From Allobosea sp. 12-68-7 (GTDB lineage Bacteria > Pseudomonadota > Alphaproteobacteria > Rhizobiales > Beijerinckiaceae): a DNA stretch of 43,335 nucleotides. A model generated the notes under the pieces. The model made no database searches and was not told the DNA's origin. It saw only the letters and a program-made list of their open reading frames with translations. Positions within the stretch are counted from its first letter, which is position 1; each line of letters begins with the position of its first letter. Positions 15,709 to 23,935 of this stretch are shown here, in pieces. The position numbers and the translations under genes are program-made. The stretch covers positions 1 to 43,335 of the forward strand of contig NCCO01000022.1 in assembly GCA_002279705.1 (NCBI GenBank), in the 5' to 3' direction.

Positions 15709-17331
15709 GCCGCCCGAAACCACTTGGCAGTTTTCGCGCTCCAGCTGAGCCAGCGCCTCGGGCGTATCGATGTCGAGCGCGATGGCGGGGTCGTCGAGCG
15801 GCACCTCGACGATCTGCTCGCCTGCCGCGTCGAGCAGGCGCCGCGCACCCTGGTCTCCAGTGAGCTGCGCCACCTCCGCGAACAGGGCACGCGCCAGCAG
15901 CACCGGGTTGCCGCGCTGGCCGAGCAGCGTCGGCACCACGGCCTTCGCCTCGCCCTGTTCGGCGAAGACCTGCGCGAGGCGATCAATCACCTGCGGGGTC
16001 ACGTTCGGCATGTCGCCGAGCGACACCACGACGCCCGCCGCCGCCTCCGGCAGCGCGGCGAGACCGACGCGGACGGAGCTGGCGAGCCCGCTGGCGAAAT
16101 CGGGATTGTGGACGAGCGTGACATCGAGCCCGGCGAGCGCGGCCGCGACATCCTCCCGCTGATGCCCGGTGACGACGATCACCGGGCTTGCGACCGAGGC
16201 GAGCTGCGCCTCGACGGCATGGCGCAGCATCGGCTGGCCACGCACCGGCTCCAGCAGCTTGTTGCGCGCGCCCATCCGGGTCGAGCGGCCCGCCGCCAGC
16301 ACCAGCCCGGCGACCGGCGCGGCCTCCAGAAGGGCTGGCGCCCGCGGCTGCGGCCGCGAGACGATCTCCATCAGGAGGCCACCAACCCCCATGCGCTGGA
16401 TGTCGGCGCGCTCGACAGCTATGCCCGCGAGGCAGCGCTGCAGCACCCAGTCGAAACCGTTTTCCTTCGGCGAGCGCGCACAGCCCGGCGCGCCGATCAC
16501 CGGCTTGCCGCCGATCTCGCCGATCAGCAGCAGATTGCCGGGGTCGACCGGCATGCCCAGATGCTCGATGCGCCCACCCGCCGCCAGAAGCGCTTGCGGG
16601 ATGACGTCGCGCCGGTCGGTGATCGCGGACGCCCCGAACACGACGACGAGGTCGGCCGCATCGGCCTGCGCCGCGATCTCCTGCGCCAGCGGCGCCTCCT
16701 GATGCGGCACGCGCCTGTCGGCCACCACCGTCGCCTGCGCGGGCGCGAGCCGCTCGGTCATCACGCGCAGCGTCTTGTCGACGACGGAGGGCTTCAGCCC
16801 CGGCAGCAGCGTCGAGATCACGGCCACACGCAACGGCTTGTAGGGCGCGACCGCCAGCGGCCTGAGCCCTTCCAGCGCGGCCAGCGCCTGCTCGACCTGC
16901 ACTGCGGGCAGGCCATAGGGAATGATCTTGACCGTGCCAACCATCTCGCCCGCGACGACCGCCTTCATCGCGGGAAGCGTCGCCACCGTGATCGCCTCGT
17001 CGATCCGGTTGAGCCCGTCGATCGCGGCCGCATCGATGGTGAGCACGCCCGCCGCCGCGGCGAAGAGGTTGACCCGGCCGGTGAAGGCCGCCTCGGTGAC
17101 GATGCCGCACCCGGCCAGTGCGGTCGCCAGCCGCGTCGCGGCCTCGTTCTCGCCGATGTCGCCGGCTTCGAGCCGCACCGCGACGAGTTCGGCGAGCCCC
17201 GCCTCAGCGAGACCGGCGACAGCCTCGGCCGTCAGCGTCGCCCCCTTCTTCACGACGAGGCCGCCGGCGCGCACCGTGTGGGCGGCGATGCAGCCTTCCG
17301 CATCAGTGACGGCAACGGAGCCGAACTTCAT
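15694..17331 (-). CDS. Molybdopterin-binding / MobA-MocA-like nucleotidyltransferase fusion protein
   Basis: The 545-residue protein joins two domains. Residues 1 to about 340 form a MoeA/MogA-like molybdopterin-binding region (VVFGASAITDRRDVIPQALL is the MPT-binding loop). Residues from about 345 form an NTP-transferase domain with the signature LVLAAGRSTRMG-x-x-NKL, and GDMPNVTP further on. The C-terminal domain matches MocA, which attaches CMP to molybdopterin to make the MCD cofactor used by CO dehydrogenase-type enzymes. Its position downstream of XdhC-type genes in the cox cluster supports that role. Its ATG overlaps the stop of the preceding XdhC gene (17328-17331). The last five codons and the stop lie inside a palindromic repeat, so the C-terminal tail is probably not functional sequence. 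Confidence 0.85.
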   Translation of the reverse strand: MKFGSVAVTDAEGCIAAHTVRAGGLVVKKGATLTAEAVAGLAEAGLAELVAVRLEAGDIGENEAATRLATALAGCGIVTEAAFTGRVNLFAAAAGVLTIDAAAIDGLNRIDEAITVATLPAMKAVVAGEMVGTVKIIPYGLPAVQVEQALAALEGLRPLAVAPYKPLRVAVISTLLPGLKPSVVDKTLRVMTERLAPAQATVVADRRVPHQEAPLAQEIAAQADAADLVVVFGASAITDRRDVIPQALLAAGGRIEHLGMPVDPGNLLLIGEIGGKPVIGAPGCARSPKENGFDWVLQRCLAGIAVERADIQRMGVGGLLMEIVSRPQPRAPALLEAAPVAGLVLAAGRSTRMGARNKLLEPVRGQPMLRHAVEAQLASVASPVIVVTGHQREDVAAALAGLDVTLVHNPDFASGLASSVRVGLAALPEAAAGVVVSLGDMPNVTPQVIDRLAQVFAEQGEAKAVVPTLLGQRGNPVLLARALFAEVAQLTGDQGARRLLDAAGEQIVEVPLDDPAIALDIDTPEALAQLERENCQVVSGGRHPG

Positions 17332-18020
17332 GCCGGCGCCCGGCGTGGGCCGCGCAGCGTCGAAACGATCTCGCCGAGAATGGCGAGCGCGATCTCGGCC
17401 GGCGAGACGGCCCCGATGTCGAGCCCGATCGGCGCGTGGATGCGTTGCGTCGCGGTTGCATCGAAACCCGCGGCCGCGAGGCGCTCGATGCGGCGCCCAT
17501 GCGTCTTCCGGCTGCCGAGCGCGCCGATATAGAAGCAGTCGGAGCGCAGCGCCGCCTCCAGCGCCGGGTCGTCGATCTTGGGATCATGCGTCAGCGCGAC
17601 GAAGGCCGTGTAGCCGTCGAGCCCCAGGCTCGCCAGCGCCACGTCCGGCCAGTCGGTCAGCAGCCGCACGCCGGGGAAGCGCTCCGGCGTGGCGAAGGCC
17701 GTGCGCGGATCGACGATGATGAGGTCGAGATCGAGCAGCTGCGCCATCGGCGCCATCGCCTGCGAGATGTGGACCGCGCCGGTGACGATCACCCGCGGCG
17801 GCGGCGCCTGCACGGTCAGGAAGAACGCCTTCCCGTCCGCCTCGACCAGCGCGCTCTTGCCCAGGCGCAGTTGCTTCTCCAGCGCCTCGGCCAACGAGTC
17901 GGCTGCGAGATCCGCGGCCTTGACGAGGCGCTGCGCCCCGCTCTCCACATCCGTGACCAGGATGGTGGCGCGCCGCGCCGCGCGCTCGGTGTTCAGCACC
18001 GCCAGTGTCGCAAGATCCAT
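17328..18020 (-). CDS. XdhC family protein, C-terminal Rossmann-type half (CoxF/CoxI-like)
   Basis: The 230-residue protein has a short N-terminal region. From about residue 75 comes the XdhC C-terminal Rossmann domain (PF13478): VIVTGAVHISQAMAPMAQLLDLD, then ALTHDPKIDDPALEAAL, CFYIGALGSRKTHGRR and RIHAPIGLDIGAVSPAEIALAILGEI. XdhC proteins bind and deliver the molybdenum cofactor to xanthine dehydrogenase-like enzymes and protect it during sulfuration. The partner N-terminal half (PF02625) is encoded separately at 18654-18992, with a LysE gene between. It starts four bases after the LysE stop, and its stop overlaps the next gene by ATGA, so translation is coupled. Confidence 0.85.
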   Translation of the reverse strand: MDLATLAVLNTERAARRATILVTDVESGAQRLVKAADLAADSLAEALEKQLRLGKSALVEADGKAFFLTVQAPPPRVIVTGAVHISQAMAPMAQLLDLDLIIVDPRTAFATPERFPGVRLLTDWPDVALASLGLDGYTAFVALTHDPKIDDPALEAALRSDCFYIGALGSRKTHGRRIERLAAAGFDATATQRIHAPIGLDIGAVSPAEIALAILGEIVSTLRGPRRAPA

Positions 18021-18024
18021 CGCT

Positions 18025-18653
18025 TCAGCCCTTGTCCGTCGCGAGCTTCAGACCGAGCCCGATCATCAGCGAGCCGCCGATCCAGCGACCCAGCGCGAAG
18101 CCGGCCTTCGTCTGCTTCATCCGCCGCATGACGGCGGAAGCGCCCAGAACGGTCACGAAATCGGCCGAAGAGAAGGCGAAGTTGACGATGGTGCCGAGGA
18201 TCAGGAACTGCACCCAGACCGGCAGCGACCCCGCCGGATCGACGAATTGCGGCAGGAGCGCGATGAAGAACAGCGCCACCTTGGGGTTCAGCACCTCGAC
18301 GATCAGGGAATCGATCAAGGCGCGCTTCACGGTCTTGGGCGGGACAGTCGGCGCGTCCTGCGCGGCAAGCCGCGAGCGGATCATGCCGATGCCGAGCCAG
18401 ACGAGATAGAAGGCGCCGGCCATCTTCACCGCGAAATAGAGCTCCGGCACGTGCTTGAACACGGCCGAGAGGCCGAAGGCGGCGGCGAAGACATGCAGGT
18501 AGCAGCCGAGATGGATCCCGAGCATCGCCATGAAGCCGGCCTTGCGGCCATGCGAGATCGTCTGCGCCGCCGTGTAGAGCAGCGCCGGTCCGGGGAAATA
18601 GGCGACGAGGATGGTCAGCGTCGCGAAGGCCAGCAGCGTATCCCAGGAAGCCA

Positions 18654-18654
<1 letters not shown>
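18025..18654 (-). CDS. LysE/RhtB family exporter
   Basis: The 209-residue integral membrane protein has about six helices. The LysE signature is near the N-terminus (LVAYFPGPALLYTAAQTISHGRKAG) and VLNPKVALFFIALLPQFVDP is in the middle. LysE-type carriers export amino acids or related small compounds. What is odd is its place: it lies between the two halves of an XdhC-type cofactor-insertion pair and overlaps the upstream XdhC-N gene by one base (18654). It therefore cannot be separated from cofactor maturation in transcription. Whether it exports a product of the molybdoenzyme or is a passenger cannot be told from sequence. Confidence 0.88.
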
Positions 18655-18992
<338 letters not shown>

Positions 18993-19125
18993 GGTCCTCG
19001 TTCCCCGCTCGGACGCGCTCGCCAAAAGCCAAACCGCGCCCCGTCTCATCCTAGCCGAAGAGGCCGCCGCAGACGCGTCAACTTAAGCATGGTCACGCCG
19101 GCTGGCGAGCCTGCGAATACGCAAA

Positions 19126-19164
19126 AGCCGCCGTGGCGCCTCGACCTGAGGCGCCACGGCGGCT
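19126..19164 (-). terminator. Rho-independent terminator reading on the minus strand
   Basis: A perfect 17-bp stem (19126-19142 pairing with 19148-19164) has a 5-base loop GACCT. On the minus strand it is followed by TTTTGC. It lies 3' of the VWA gene in minus orientation, after the intervening plus-strand hydrolase, and before the XdhC-LysE unit. It should stop antisense read-through from the VWA/MoxR unit before it enters the XdhC unit. On the plus strand no T-run follows, but the stem would lie in the leader of the hydrolase gene. Confidence 0.7.
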
Positions 19165-19191
19165 ATCCCTCGCCCGGGGGATCGGCACGGC

Positions 19192-19848
19192 ATGGACGGC
19201 ATCATCTTTCTGCACGGCATCGCTCGCAGCGCCAGCTCTCTGGCGGTTCTCGAAAAGACGCTTCGCGCCGATGGCTATGCGACGCTCAACCTCGACTATC
19301 CGGCCCGCAGCCGCTGCATCGCCGAGATCGTCGAGGCCTTGCAGGCAAAGATCGCGCGCTTCGCGGAGATCTGCCCCGGCCGGCTCCATTTCGTCACCCA
19401 TTCGATGGGCGGCCTCGTCGCCCGCGCCTTCATCGCCCGCCATCGCCCGGCGCGGCTCGGCCATGTCGTGATGCTGGCGCCGCCCAATGAGGGCAGCGAG
19501 ATCGCCGATCTGCTCGGCGGCAACGTGCTCTATCGCGCCTTCTTCGGCCCGGCCGGCGCGGAGCTGGTGACGAAGCGGTCGGAGGCGCTCTGCGAGGTCC
19601 TGGGCCGCGTCGATTATCCGCTCGGCGTCATCGCCGGCGACCGCTCGCTCGATCCGCTGGGCTGGCTCCTGCTGCCCGGCGCCAATGACGGGCGCGTCTC
19701 GGTCGAGCGCACCCGTGTCGCCGGCATGGCCGATCACATCGTCATCCACGGCACCCATACGCTGATCATGAACAACCCCGAGGCAATCGCGCAGGTCCGG
19801 CATTTCCTGAAGCACGCGCATTTCCTGCGCCCGGTCTCCGCCGGCTAG
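19192..19848 (+). CDS. Alpha/beta hydrolase (lipase/esterase-like)
   Basis: The 218-residue protein shows the alpha/beta hydrolase order: oxyanion-type loop IIFLHGIARSASSL, nucleophile elbow THSMGGLVAR (Ser in H-S-M-G-G), acidic residue in LLPGANDGRVSVERT, and late His in VIHGTHTLIMNN. No signal peptide is evident. It resembles PGAP1/lipase-class 2 type cytoplasmic esterases; the substrate is unknown. It is a lone plus-strand gene within the minus-strand cox accessory genes. Its stop codon TAG shares the palindrome CTAG (19845-19848) with the stop of the convergent VWA gene. Its leader contains the 39-base hairpin at 19126-19164. Confidence 0.85.
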   Translation: MDGIIFLHGIARSASSLAVLEKTLRADGYATLNLDYPARSRCIAEIVEALQAKIARFAEICPGRLHFVTHSMGGLVARAFIARHRPARLGHVVMLAPPNEGSEIADLLGGNVLYRAFFGPAGAELVTKRSEALCEVLGRVDYPLGVIAGDRSLDPLGWLLLPGANDGRVSVERTRVAGMADHIVIHGTHTLIMNNPEAIAQVRHFLKHAHFLRPVSAG

Positions 19849-21047
19849 CCCGCTCGCCTGAGCCAGGCCCGCGGATCGCTCGCCCGGTCCGCCTCTGGCG
19901 ACAACGCCGCGCAGAGATCGGCCATCGCCGCGAGATTGTGGATCGGCCGGAAGGAATCGACATGCGGCAGCATCATTCGGATGCCGCTGGCGCGCGCCTC
20001 GAAACCGTCGAAGCGCAAGAGCGGGTTGAGCCAGACCAGCTGCCGGCAGGAGCGGTGCAGCCGGTCCATCTCGAAGGGCAGCTCCCCGTCGAGATGGCGC
20101 TCCAGCCCGTCGGTGAAGAGCAGCACGATCGCTCCGCCCCCGAGCACGCGCCGCGACCAGACCCGGTTGAAGGCGTGCAGCGCCGTCGAGATCCGCGTGC
20201 CGCCCTCCCAGTCCGGCGCAGCCCTCCCCGCCAGCGCCAGCGCCTCGTCGGGGTCCCGCGCGCGCAATGAGCGGGTGATGTTGGTCAGCCGCGTGCCGAA
20301 AACGAAGGAATGCACGCGCCGGCGCTGCTCGGTGACCGCATGCAGGAAATGCAGGAAGATGCGCGAATACTCCGCCATCGAACCGGAGATGTCGACGAGC
20401 GCCACGATCGGCGGATGCACCTGCGCCCGCTCCCGGAAGGCGAGCTCGATGCCGCCACCGCCCCCCCGCAGCGAACGGCGGAAGGTCCTGCGGGGGTCGA
20501 TCCGCGCGCCCCGCGCCGCCGACTCGAACCGCCGCGTCGCGACGAGGTCGTCGGGCAACCGCAGATCGGCGATCAGCTTCTTGGCACGGGCGATCTCGGC
20601 CGCGCTCATCTGGGCGAAGTCGCGCGATTTCAGCGTCTCGCGGTCGGAGACCGTCAGCCGCGCCGTCAGCTCGGTCAGCTCGACCGGTGCCTCCTGCTCC
20701 TCGCGCCTGGGCGGAGCGAAGGCCTCGGCCGCGCGGAGCGCGCCGGCCTCCTCTTTCTGCGGCGCGCTATCGGCGCCGGGCGAGACCGGCGACATCTGCG
20801 CCATGATCTTCTCGATCAGGTTGCGCCGCCGCCAGAACAGCCGGAAGGCCTGGTCGTAGACGGCGCTGTCCTCGTGACGCTTCACGAAGATCGCGTGCAG
20901 CGCCCAGTAGACGTCCTCGCGCCCGCCCAGCGCCCCCTCGCCCAGGGCCTCGACCGCCTCGACAACCGCGCCGGGGCCGACGCGCAATCCGGCGATCCGC
21001 AAGGCGCGGGCGAAATAGGCGACGTTTTCCGGGAGCTTGCCGGTCAT
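19845..21047 (-). CDS. VWA domain-containing CoxE-like protein
   Basis: The 400-residue protein has an N-terminal CoxE region (VAYFARALRIAGLRVGPG) and a C-terminal von Willebrand factor A domain. The metal site motif DISGSM is near residue 216, the later Thr is in GGTRISTAL, and the Asp is in LFTDGLE. CoxE-type proteins work with a MoxR/CoxD AAA ATPase as a chaperone pair that matures the bimetallic site of CO dehydrogenase in Oligotropha. The partner ATPase is two genes upstream (22588-21875) but is frameshifted here. The ribosome binding site GGAAGGGAA lies inside the first arm of the palindromic repeat at 21055-21186. The gene ends tail to tail with the hydrolase gene, sharing CTAG. Confidence 0.88.
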   Translation of the reverse strand: MTGKLPENVAYFARALRIAGLRVGPGAVVEAVEALGEGALGGREDVYWALHAIFVKRHEDSAVYDQAFRLFWRRRNLIEKIMAQMSPVSPGADSAPQKEEAGALRAAEAFAPPRREEQEAPVELTELTARLTVSDRETLKSRDFAQMSAAEIARAKKLIADLRLPDDLVATRRFESAARGARIDPRRTFRRSLRGGGGGIELAFRERAQVHPPIVALVDISGSMAEYSRIFLHFLHAVTEQRRRVHSFVFGTRLTNITRSLRARDPDEALALAGRAAPDWEGGTRISTALHAFNRVWSRRVLGGGAIVLLFTDGLERHLDGELPFEMDRLHRSCRQLVWLNPLLRFDGFEARASGIRMMLPHVDSFRPIHNLAAMADLCAALSPEADRASDPRAWLRRAG

Positions 21048-21054
21048 GCTCGTT

Positions 21055-21186
21055 CCCTTCCCCCCGCTTGCGGTGGGGAAGGGTTAGGGATGGGGGGCCG
21101 TGCCGCTCGGCAAGACGATTCAGGATGATGCTCTGGCTTTCCGCCCCCCCACCCCGGCCCTCCCCACCGCAAGCGGGGGGAGGGAG
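21055..21186. repeat. Large palindromic intergenic repeat (C-rich, CCGCTTGCGG core)
   Basis: Two inverted copies of a hairpin unit bound the element. The left copy at 21055-21083 has arms CCCTTCCCC and GGGGAAGGG around CCGCTTGCGG. The right copy at 21158-21184 is its reverse complement with few changes. The stretch between them also pairs partly (TGGGGGG with CCCCCC). It fills the gap between the VWA gene and the NTF2-like gene, and its first arm overlaps the VWA gene's ribosome binding site. It is a REP/MITE-like unit of a kind common in Hyphomicrobiales. Confidence 0.8.
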
Positions 21187-21210
21187 AAACCAGCGCCGCG
21201 GAGGATGCCC

Positions 21211-21588
21211 TCACGGCCCCATCTCGGTCATGAACACCTTCTGGGCGATCTGCCACTTGCTATCGACCTTCAGGAAGGAGAGCAGATCGGTGAAATAGCG
21301 CGGCGGCATCTGGCACTTCACCTTCACCAGCGCCAGCGTCGGCCCGACGAGGTCGATGGTCAGGACATGGTCGCCACGCACCATGCCGGCCGCCTTCGGC
21401 GAGGGCCGCTCGCGCACCGCCTTCAGCCATTCGTCGCGCGGCACGATCTTGATGGTGCCGTCCTCCTGCGCCGTGGTCAGCGCCGAGGTCGGATGAAAGG
21501 CGTGTTCCAGCTTGGCGGCGTCGCCTTCGTAGAGACCGTTCAGATAGGTCCATGTGACGGCCTCGATGGCCCTGAGATCATTGTACAT
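21211..21588 (-). CDS. NTF2-like (putative lumazine-binding type) protein
   Basis: The 125-residue protein has the cone-shaped NTF2-fold pattern: an N-terminal helix pair (AIEAVTWTYLNGLYEGDAAKLEHAFHP), then beta strands with GDHVLTIDLVGPTLALVKVKC and a final FLKVDSKWQIAQKVF strand. It is closest to the lumazine-binding-like group (PF12893), whose members have diverse or unknown functions. The ATG at 21588 has a strong GGAGGAG ribosome binding site. It sits between the MoxR-type ATPase and the VWA protein on the same strand, so it may belong to the maturation unit. Function unknown. Confidence 0.75.
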   Translation of the reverse strand: MYNDLRAIEAVTWTYLNGLYEGDAAKLEHAFHPTSALTTAQEDGTIKIVPRDEWLKAVRERPSPKAAGMVRGDHVLTIDLVGPTLALVKVKCQMPPRYFTDLLSFLKVDSKWQIAQKVFMTEMGP

Positions 21589-21675
21589 GGTCGCTCCTCC
21601 GGCTGCCGTGTGGGACACTCGTTCTCTAGTCGTGCCGCCTTGCGCGATCCTTGATCTGCCGCAGGCGCGAAGCGC

Positions 21676-21876
21676 TCAGCCGCGGGCCTCGCTCTTGGCC
21701 TGATCCAGCAGCTCCTTCACCTTCGAGCCCTGCATCGCCTGGATGTCGTCCTGATACTTCAGGAGTGCCCCCAGCGTATCCGACACCAGGGCCGGATCGA
21801 GCGCGACCGCGTCGAGTTCGACCAGCGCGGTCGCCCAGTCCAGCGTCTCGGCGACGCCGGGCGCCTTGAACAGCTT
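21676..21876 (-). pseudogene. Out-of-frame C-terminal segment of the MoxR/CoxD ATPase
   Basis: These 66 codons encode KLFKAPGVAETLDWATALVE and, further on, DTLGALLKYQDDI. This is the conserved C-terminal lid region of CoxD-type MoxR ATPases. It lies directly after the ATPase gene but in another frame. No start codon or ribosome binding site of its own is convincing. The junction at 21875 joins AKLAKQV-stop to KLFKAPG, where relatives carry roughly ten more residues. A deletion of about 30 bases, not divisible by three, is the simplest explanation. Confidence 0.75.
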
Positions 21877-22588
21877 AGACCTGCTTCGCCAATTTGGCCG
21901 GCGCCTGAGGCGCGCGCGCCTTGAGGATGGCGAGCTCGCGGGCGGCGTCGGGATAGCCGACCCAGTGATACAGACAGCGGCGCTTGAGCGCGTCATGGAT
22001 CTCGCGCGTGCGGTTCGAGGTCAGGATCACGATCGGCGGCTCGGCGGCGCGGATGGTGCCGAGCTCGGGGATCGTCACCTGCGAATCCGCCAGAATCTCG
22101 AGCAGGAACGCCTCGAAGGCTTCGTCGGTCCGGTCGAGTTCGTCGATCAGCAGGATCGGCGCCCCGCCCTCCTGAGGTTCCAGCGCCTGCAGCAGCGGCC
22201 GCTTGATCAGGTATTTCTCCGAGAAGATGTCGCCTTCCAGCCTCGTACGGTCCAGATTTGCGCGGTCGCCGCTCGCGCCGCCGGCTTCCGCAAGGCGGAT
22301 CGCCATCATCTGCCCGGCATAGTTCCATTCATAGACGGCCGAGGCGAGGTCGAGCCCCTCATAGCATTGCAGCCGGATCAGCTTGCGCCCGAGCGCGGCC
22401 GAGAGAACCTTTGCGATCTCGGTCTTGCCGGTACCGGCCTCGCCTTCGAGCAGCAGCGGTCGCTTCATCCGCAGCGCTAGGAACAGAACGGTCGCCAGCG
22501 CCCGGTCGGCGACATAGCCGCCGCCCTGCAGCAGCGCGAGGGTCTCGTCGATGGAGGTTGGGAGCGAGGCAGTCCGGCGATCGTTCAT
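21875..22588 (-). CDS. MoxR family AAA+ ATPase (CoxD-like), truncated by frameshift
   Basis: The 237-residue reading frame carries Walker A GEAGTGKT (49-56), Walker B ILLIDELD (145-152), sensor 1 ILTSNRTREI (188-197) and the sensor 2 region (DALKRRCLYHW). This is a complete MoxR-type ATPase core. It stops at QV-TAA, where relatives continue through the C-terminal helical lid to about 300 residues. That lid is present just downstream in another frame (21676-21876). In Oligotropha, CoxD is an AAA chaperone needed to build the CuSMoO2 centre together with CoxE. Loss of the lid would probably impair hexamer function. Sequencing error must be excluded. The ATG at 22588 is divergent from the NTF2-like gene. 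Confidence 0.85.
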   Translation of the reverse strand: MNDRRTASLPTSIDETLALLQGGGYVADRALATVLFLALRMKRPLLLEGEAGTGKTEIAKVLSAALGRKLIRLQCYEGLDLASAVYEWNYAGQMMAIRLAEAGGASGDRANLDRTRLEGDIFSEKYLIKRPLLQALEPQEGGAPILLIDELDRTDEAFEAFLLEILADSQVTIPELGTIRAAEPPIVILTSNRTREIHDALKRRCLYHWVGYPDAARELAILKARAPQAPAKLAKQV

Positions 22589-22684
22589 GTCAAATCCTGG
22601 CGCGCGTCTCTGTCATCACCGCGCCGTGGCGGCCGATCCATCTTGGCCAGACCCTATAACCCAAACCCGACAGGGAGACGATCG

Positions 22685-23038
22685 ATGACGAACGCAGACG
22701 CCATCACCGCCTTTGCCGACCTGCTCAAGCGCGGCGAGCACGAGGAAGCCGCCGAGCGTTTCAACGCGCCCGACATCGTCAGCCTGGAAGCCATGGACGG
22801 CCCCATGGCCCGGGTCGAGGGCCGCGCCGCCGTCAAGGCCAAGAGCGACTGGTGGTATGCCGCTCACGAGGTCCATGCGGCCGAGGCCTTCGGCCCCTAT
22901 CGCAACGGCGACCAGTTCGTCATGCGCTTTTCCATCGATGTGACGGTCAAGGAGACCGGCGAGCGCGTCCGGATGGACGAGGCCGGTCTCTATACCGTGC
23001 GCGATGGGCTGATCGTCGAGGAGCGGTTCTTCTACTGA
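22685..23038 (+). CDS. SnoaL/NTF2-like protein
   Basis: The 117-residue protein shows the NTF2-like plan: an N-terminal helix ([23 protein letters not shown]), [19 protein letters not shown], then strands with [41 protein letters not shown]. The central Asp/Tyr pocket pattern is that of SnoaL-type proteins, which cover many unrelated activities. No function can be assigned. The ATG at 22685 has GGGAGA upstream; an earlier ATG at 22643 is not conserved. It is a single plus-strand gene lodged between coxM (convergent, 16-base gap) and the MoxR ATPase (divergent). Confidence 0.75.
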   Translation: MTNADAITAFADLLKRGEHEEAAERFNAPDIVSLEAMDGPMARVEGRAAVKAKSDWWYAAHEVHAAEAFGPYRNGDQFVMRFSIDVTVKETGERVRMDEAGLYTVRDGLIVEERFFY

Positions 23039-23054
23039 ACCGCCCTTTCGGCTC

Positions 23055-23858
23055 TCACTTCCCCGTCGCCTGCGCGACCGCCTGCTTGGCCATCACCCCG
23101 ATCAGATGGGCGCGGTAGTCCGCGTCGGCGTGCATATCGGCATTGATGCCCTCGGCGGAAGCCTTCAGCCCGTCGAGCGATTTCGGCGCGAAGCGGGCTT
23201 TCAGCGCCGCTTCCGCTTCCGGCCAGCGGAAGACACCGCCCTCGCCCGCCCCGGTCACCGCGACGCGGATCTCGCTGCCGCGCTTGGCGACGAAGACGCC
23301 GACCAGCGCATAGCGCGAGGCCGGGTTGCGGAACTTGGCGTAGCCCGCCTTGGAGACGACCGGGAACACCACCTTGGTGATGATCTCGCCCTCTTCCAGC
23401 GCCGTCTCGTAGAGGCCGGTGAAGAAGTCGTCGGCCTCGATCTTGCGCTTGTTGGTGACGATCGTCGCGCCCAGCGCCAGGCAGGCGGCCGGGTAGTCCG
23501 CGGCGGGATCATTGTTGGCGACAGAGCCGCCGATCGTGCCGCGGTGGCGCACATGCGGGTCGCCGATATGCGAGGCGAGATAGGCCAGCCCCGGGATCGC
23601 CTCCTGCACGATCGACGAGGCCGCGACCTCGGCATGGGTCGACATCGCGCCGACATGGAGCGTGCGGCCCTTGCGGACGATCCCCTTGAGGTCGCCGCAG
23701 CCGCCGAGATCGACGAGCGCCGCGGGCGAGGCCAGGCGCTGCTTCATCGTCGGCAGCAGGGTGTGCCCGCCGGCGAGGATCTTGGCGTCCTCTTTCTTGG
23801 CGAGCAGGCCGGCGGCCTGGCGGGCCGAGCCGGGGCGGTGATAGGTGAAGGCGTACAT
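23055..23858 (-). CDS. CO dehydrogenase-like medium subunit (CoxM, FAD-binding)
   Basis: The 267-residue protein carries the FAD pyrophosphate-binding motif [11 protein letters not shown] near residues 29-39 and the second FAD motif [14 protein letters not shown] near 112-125. Both are hallmarks of the medium subunit of the xanthine dehydrogenase/CO dehydrogenase family. It would pass electrons from the 2Fe-2S subunit to quinone or another acceptor through FAD. It is the last gene of the coxS-coxL-coxM order. An AAGGGAT ribosome binding site precedes the ATG. The gap to coxL (77 bases) holds a perfect-armed palindrome at 23888-23927. Confidence 0.92.
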   Translation of the reverse strand: MYAFTYHRPGSARQAAGLLAKKEDAKILAGGHTLLPTMKQRLASPAALVDLGGCGDLKGIVRKGRTLHVGAMSTHAEVAASSIVQEAIPGLAYLASHIGDPHVRHRGTIGGSVANNDPAADYPAACLALGATIVTNKRKIEADDFFTGLYETALEEGEIITKVVFPVVSKAGYAKFRNPASRYALVGVFVAKRGSEIRVAVTGAGEGGVFRWPEAEAALKARFAPKSLDGLKASAEGINADMHADADYRAHLIGVMAKQAVAQATGK

Positions 23859-23887
23859 GGGTATGATCCCTTGCTGAAATCCGCGGG

Positions 23888-23927
23888 CGTCGTCCCGGCC
23901 GCATCGCTGCGGAAGACCGGGACGACG
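23888..23927. repeat. Palindrome between coxL and coxM
   Basis: Arms CGTCGTCCCGG (23888-23898) and CCGGGACGACG (23917-23927) are perfect. A second stem CCGCA/TGCGG (23899-23903 and 23908-23912) lies inside, so the 40-base unit folds as an almost continuous hairpin. It lies in the coxL-coxM spacer, eight bases before the coxL stop. It may stabilise the 3' end of the coxSL message and lower coxM expression. Confidence 0.7.
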
Positions 23928-23935
23928 AAGATCGG

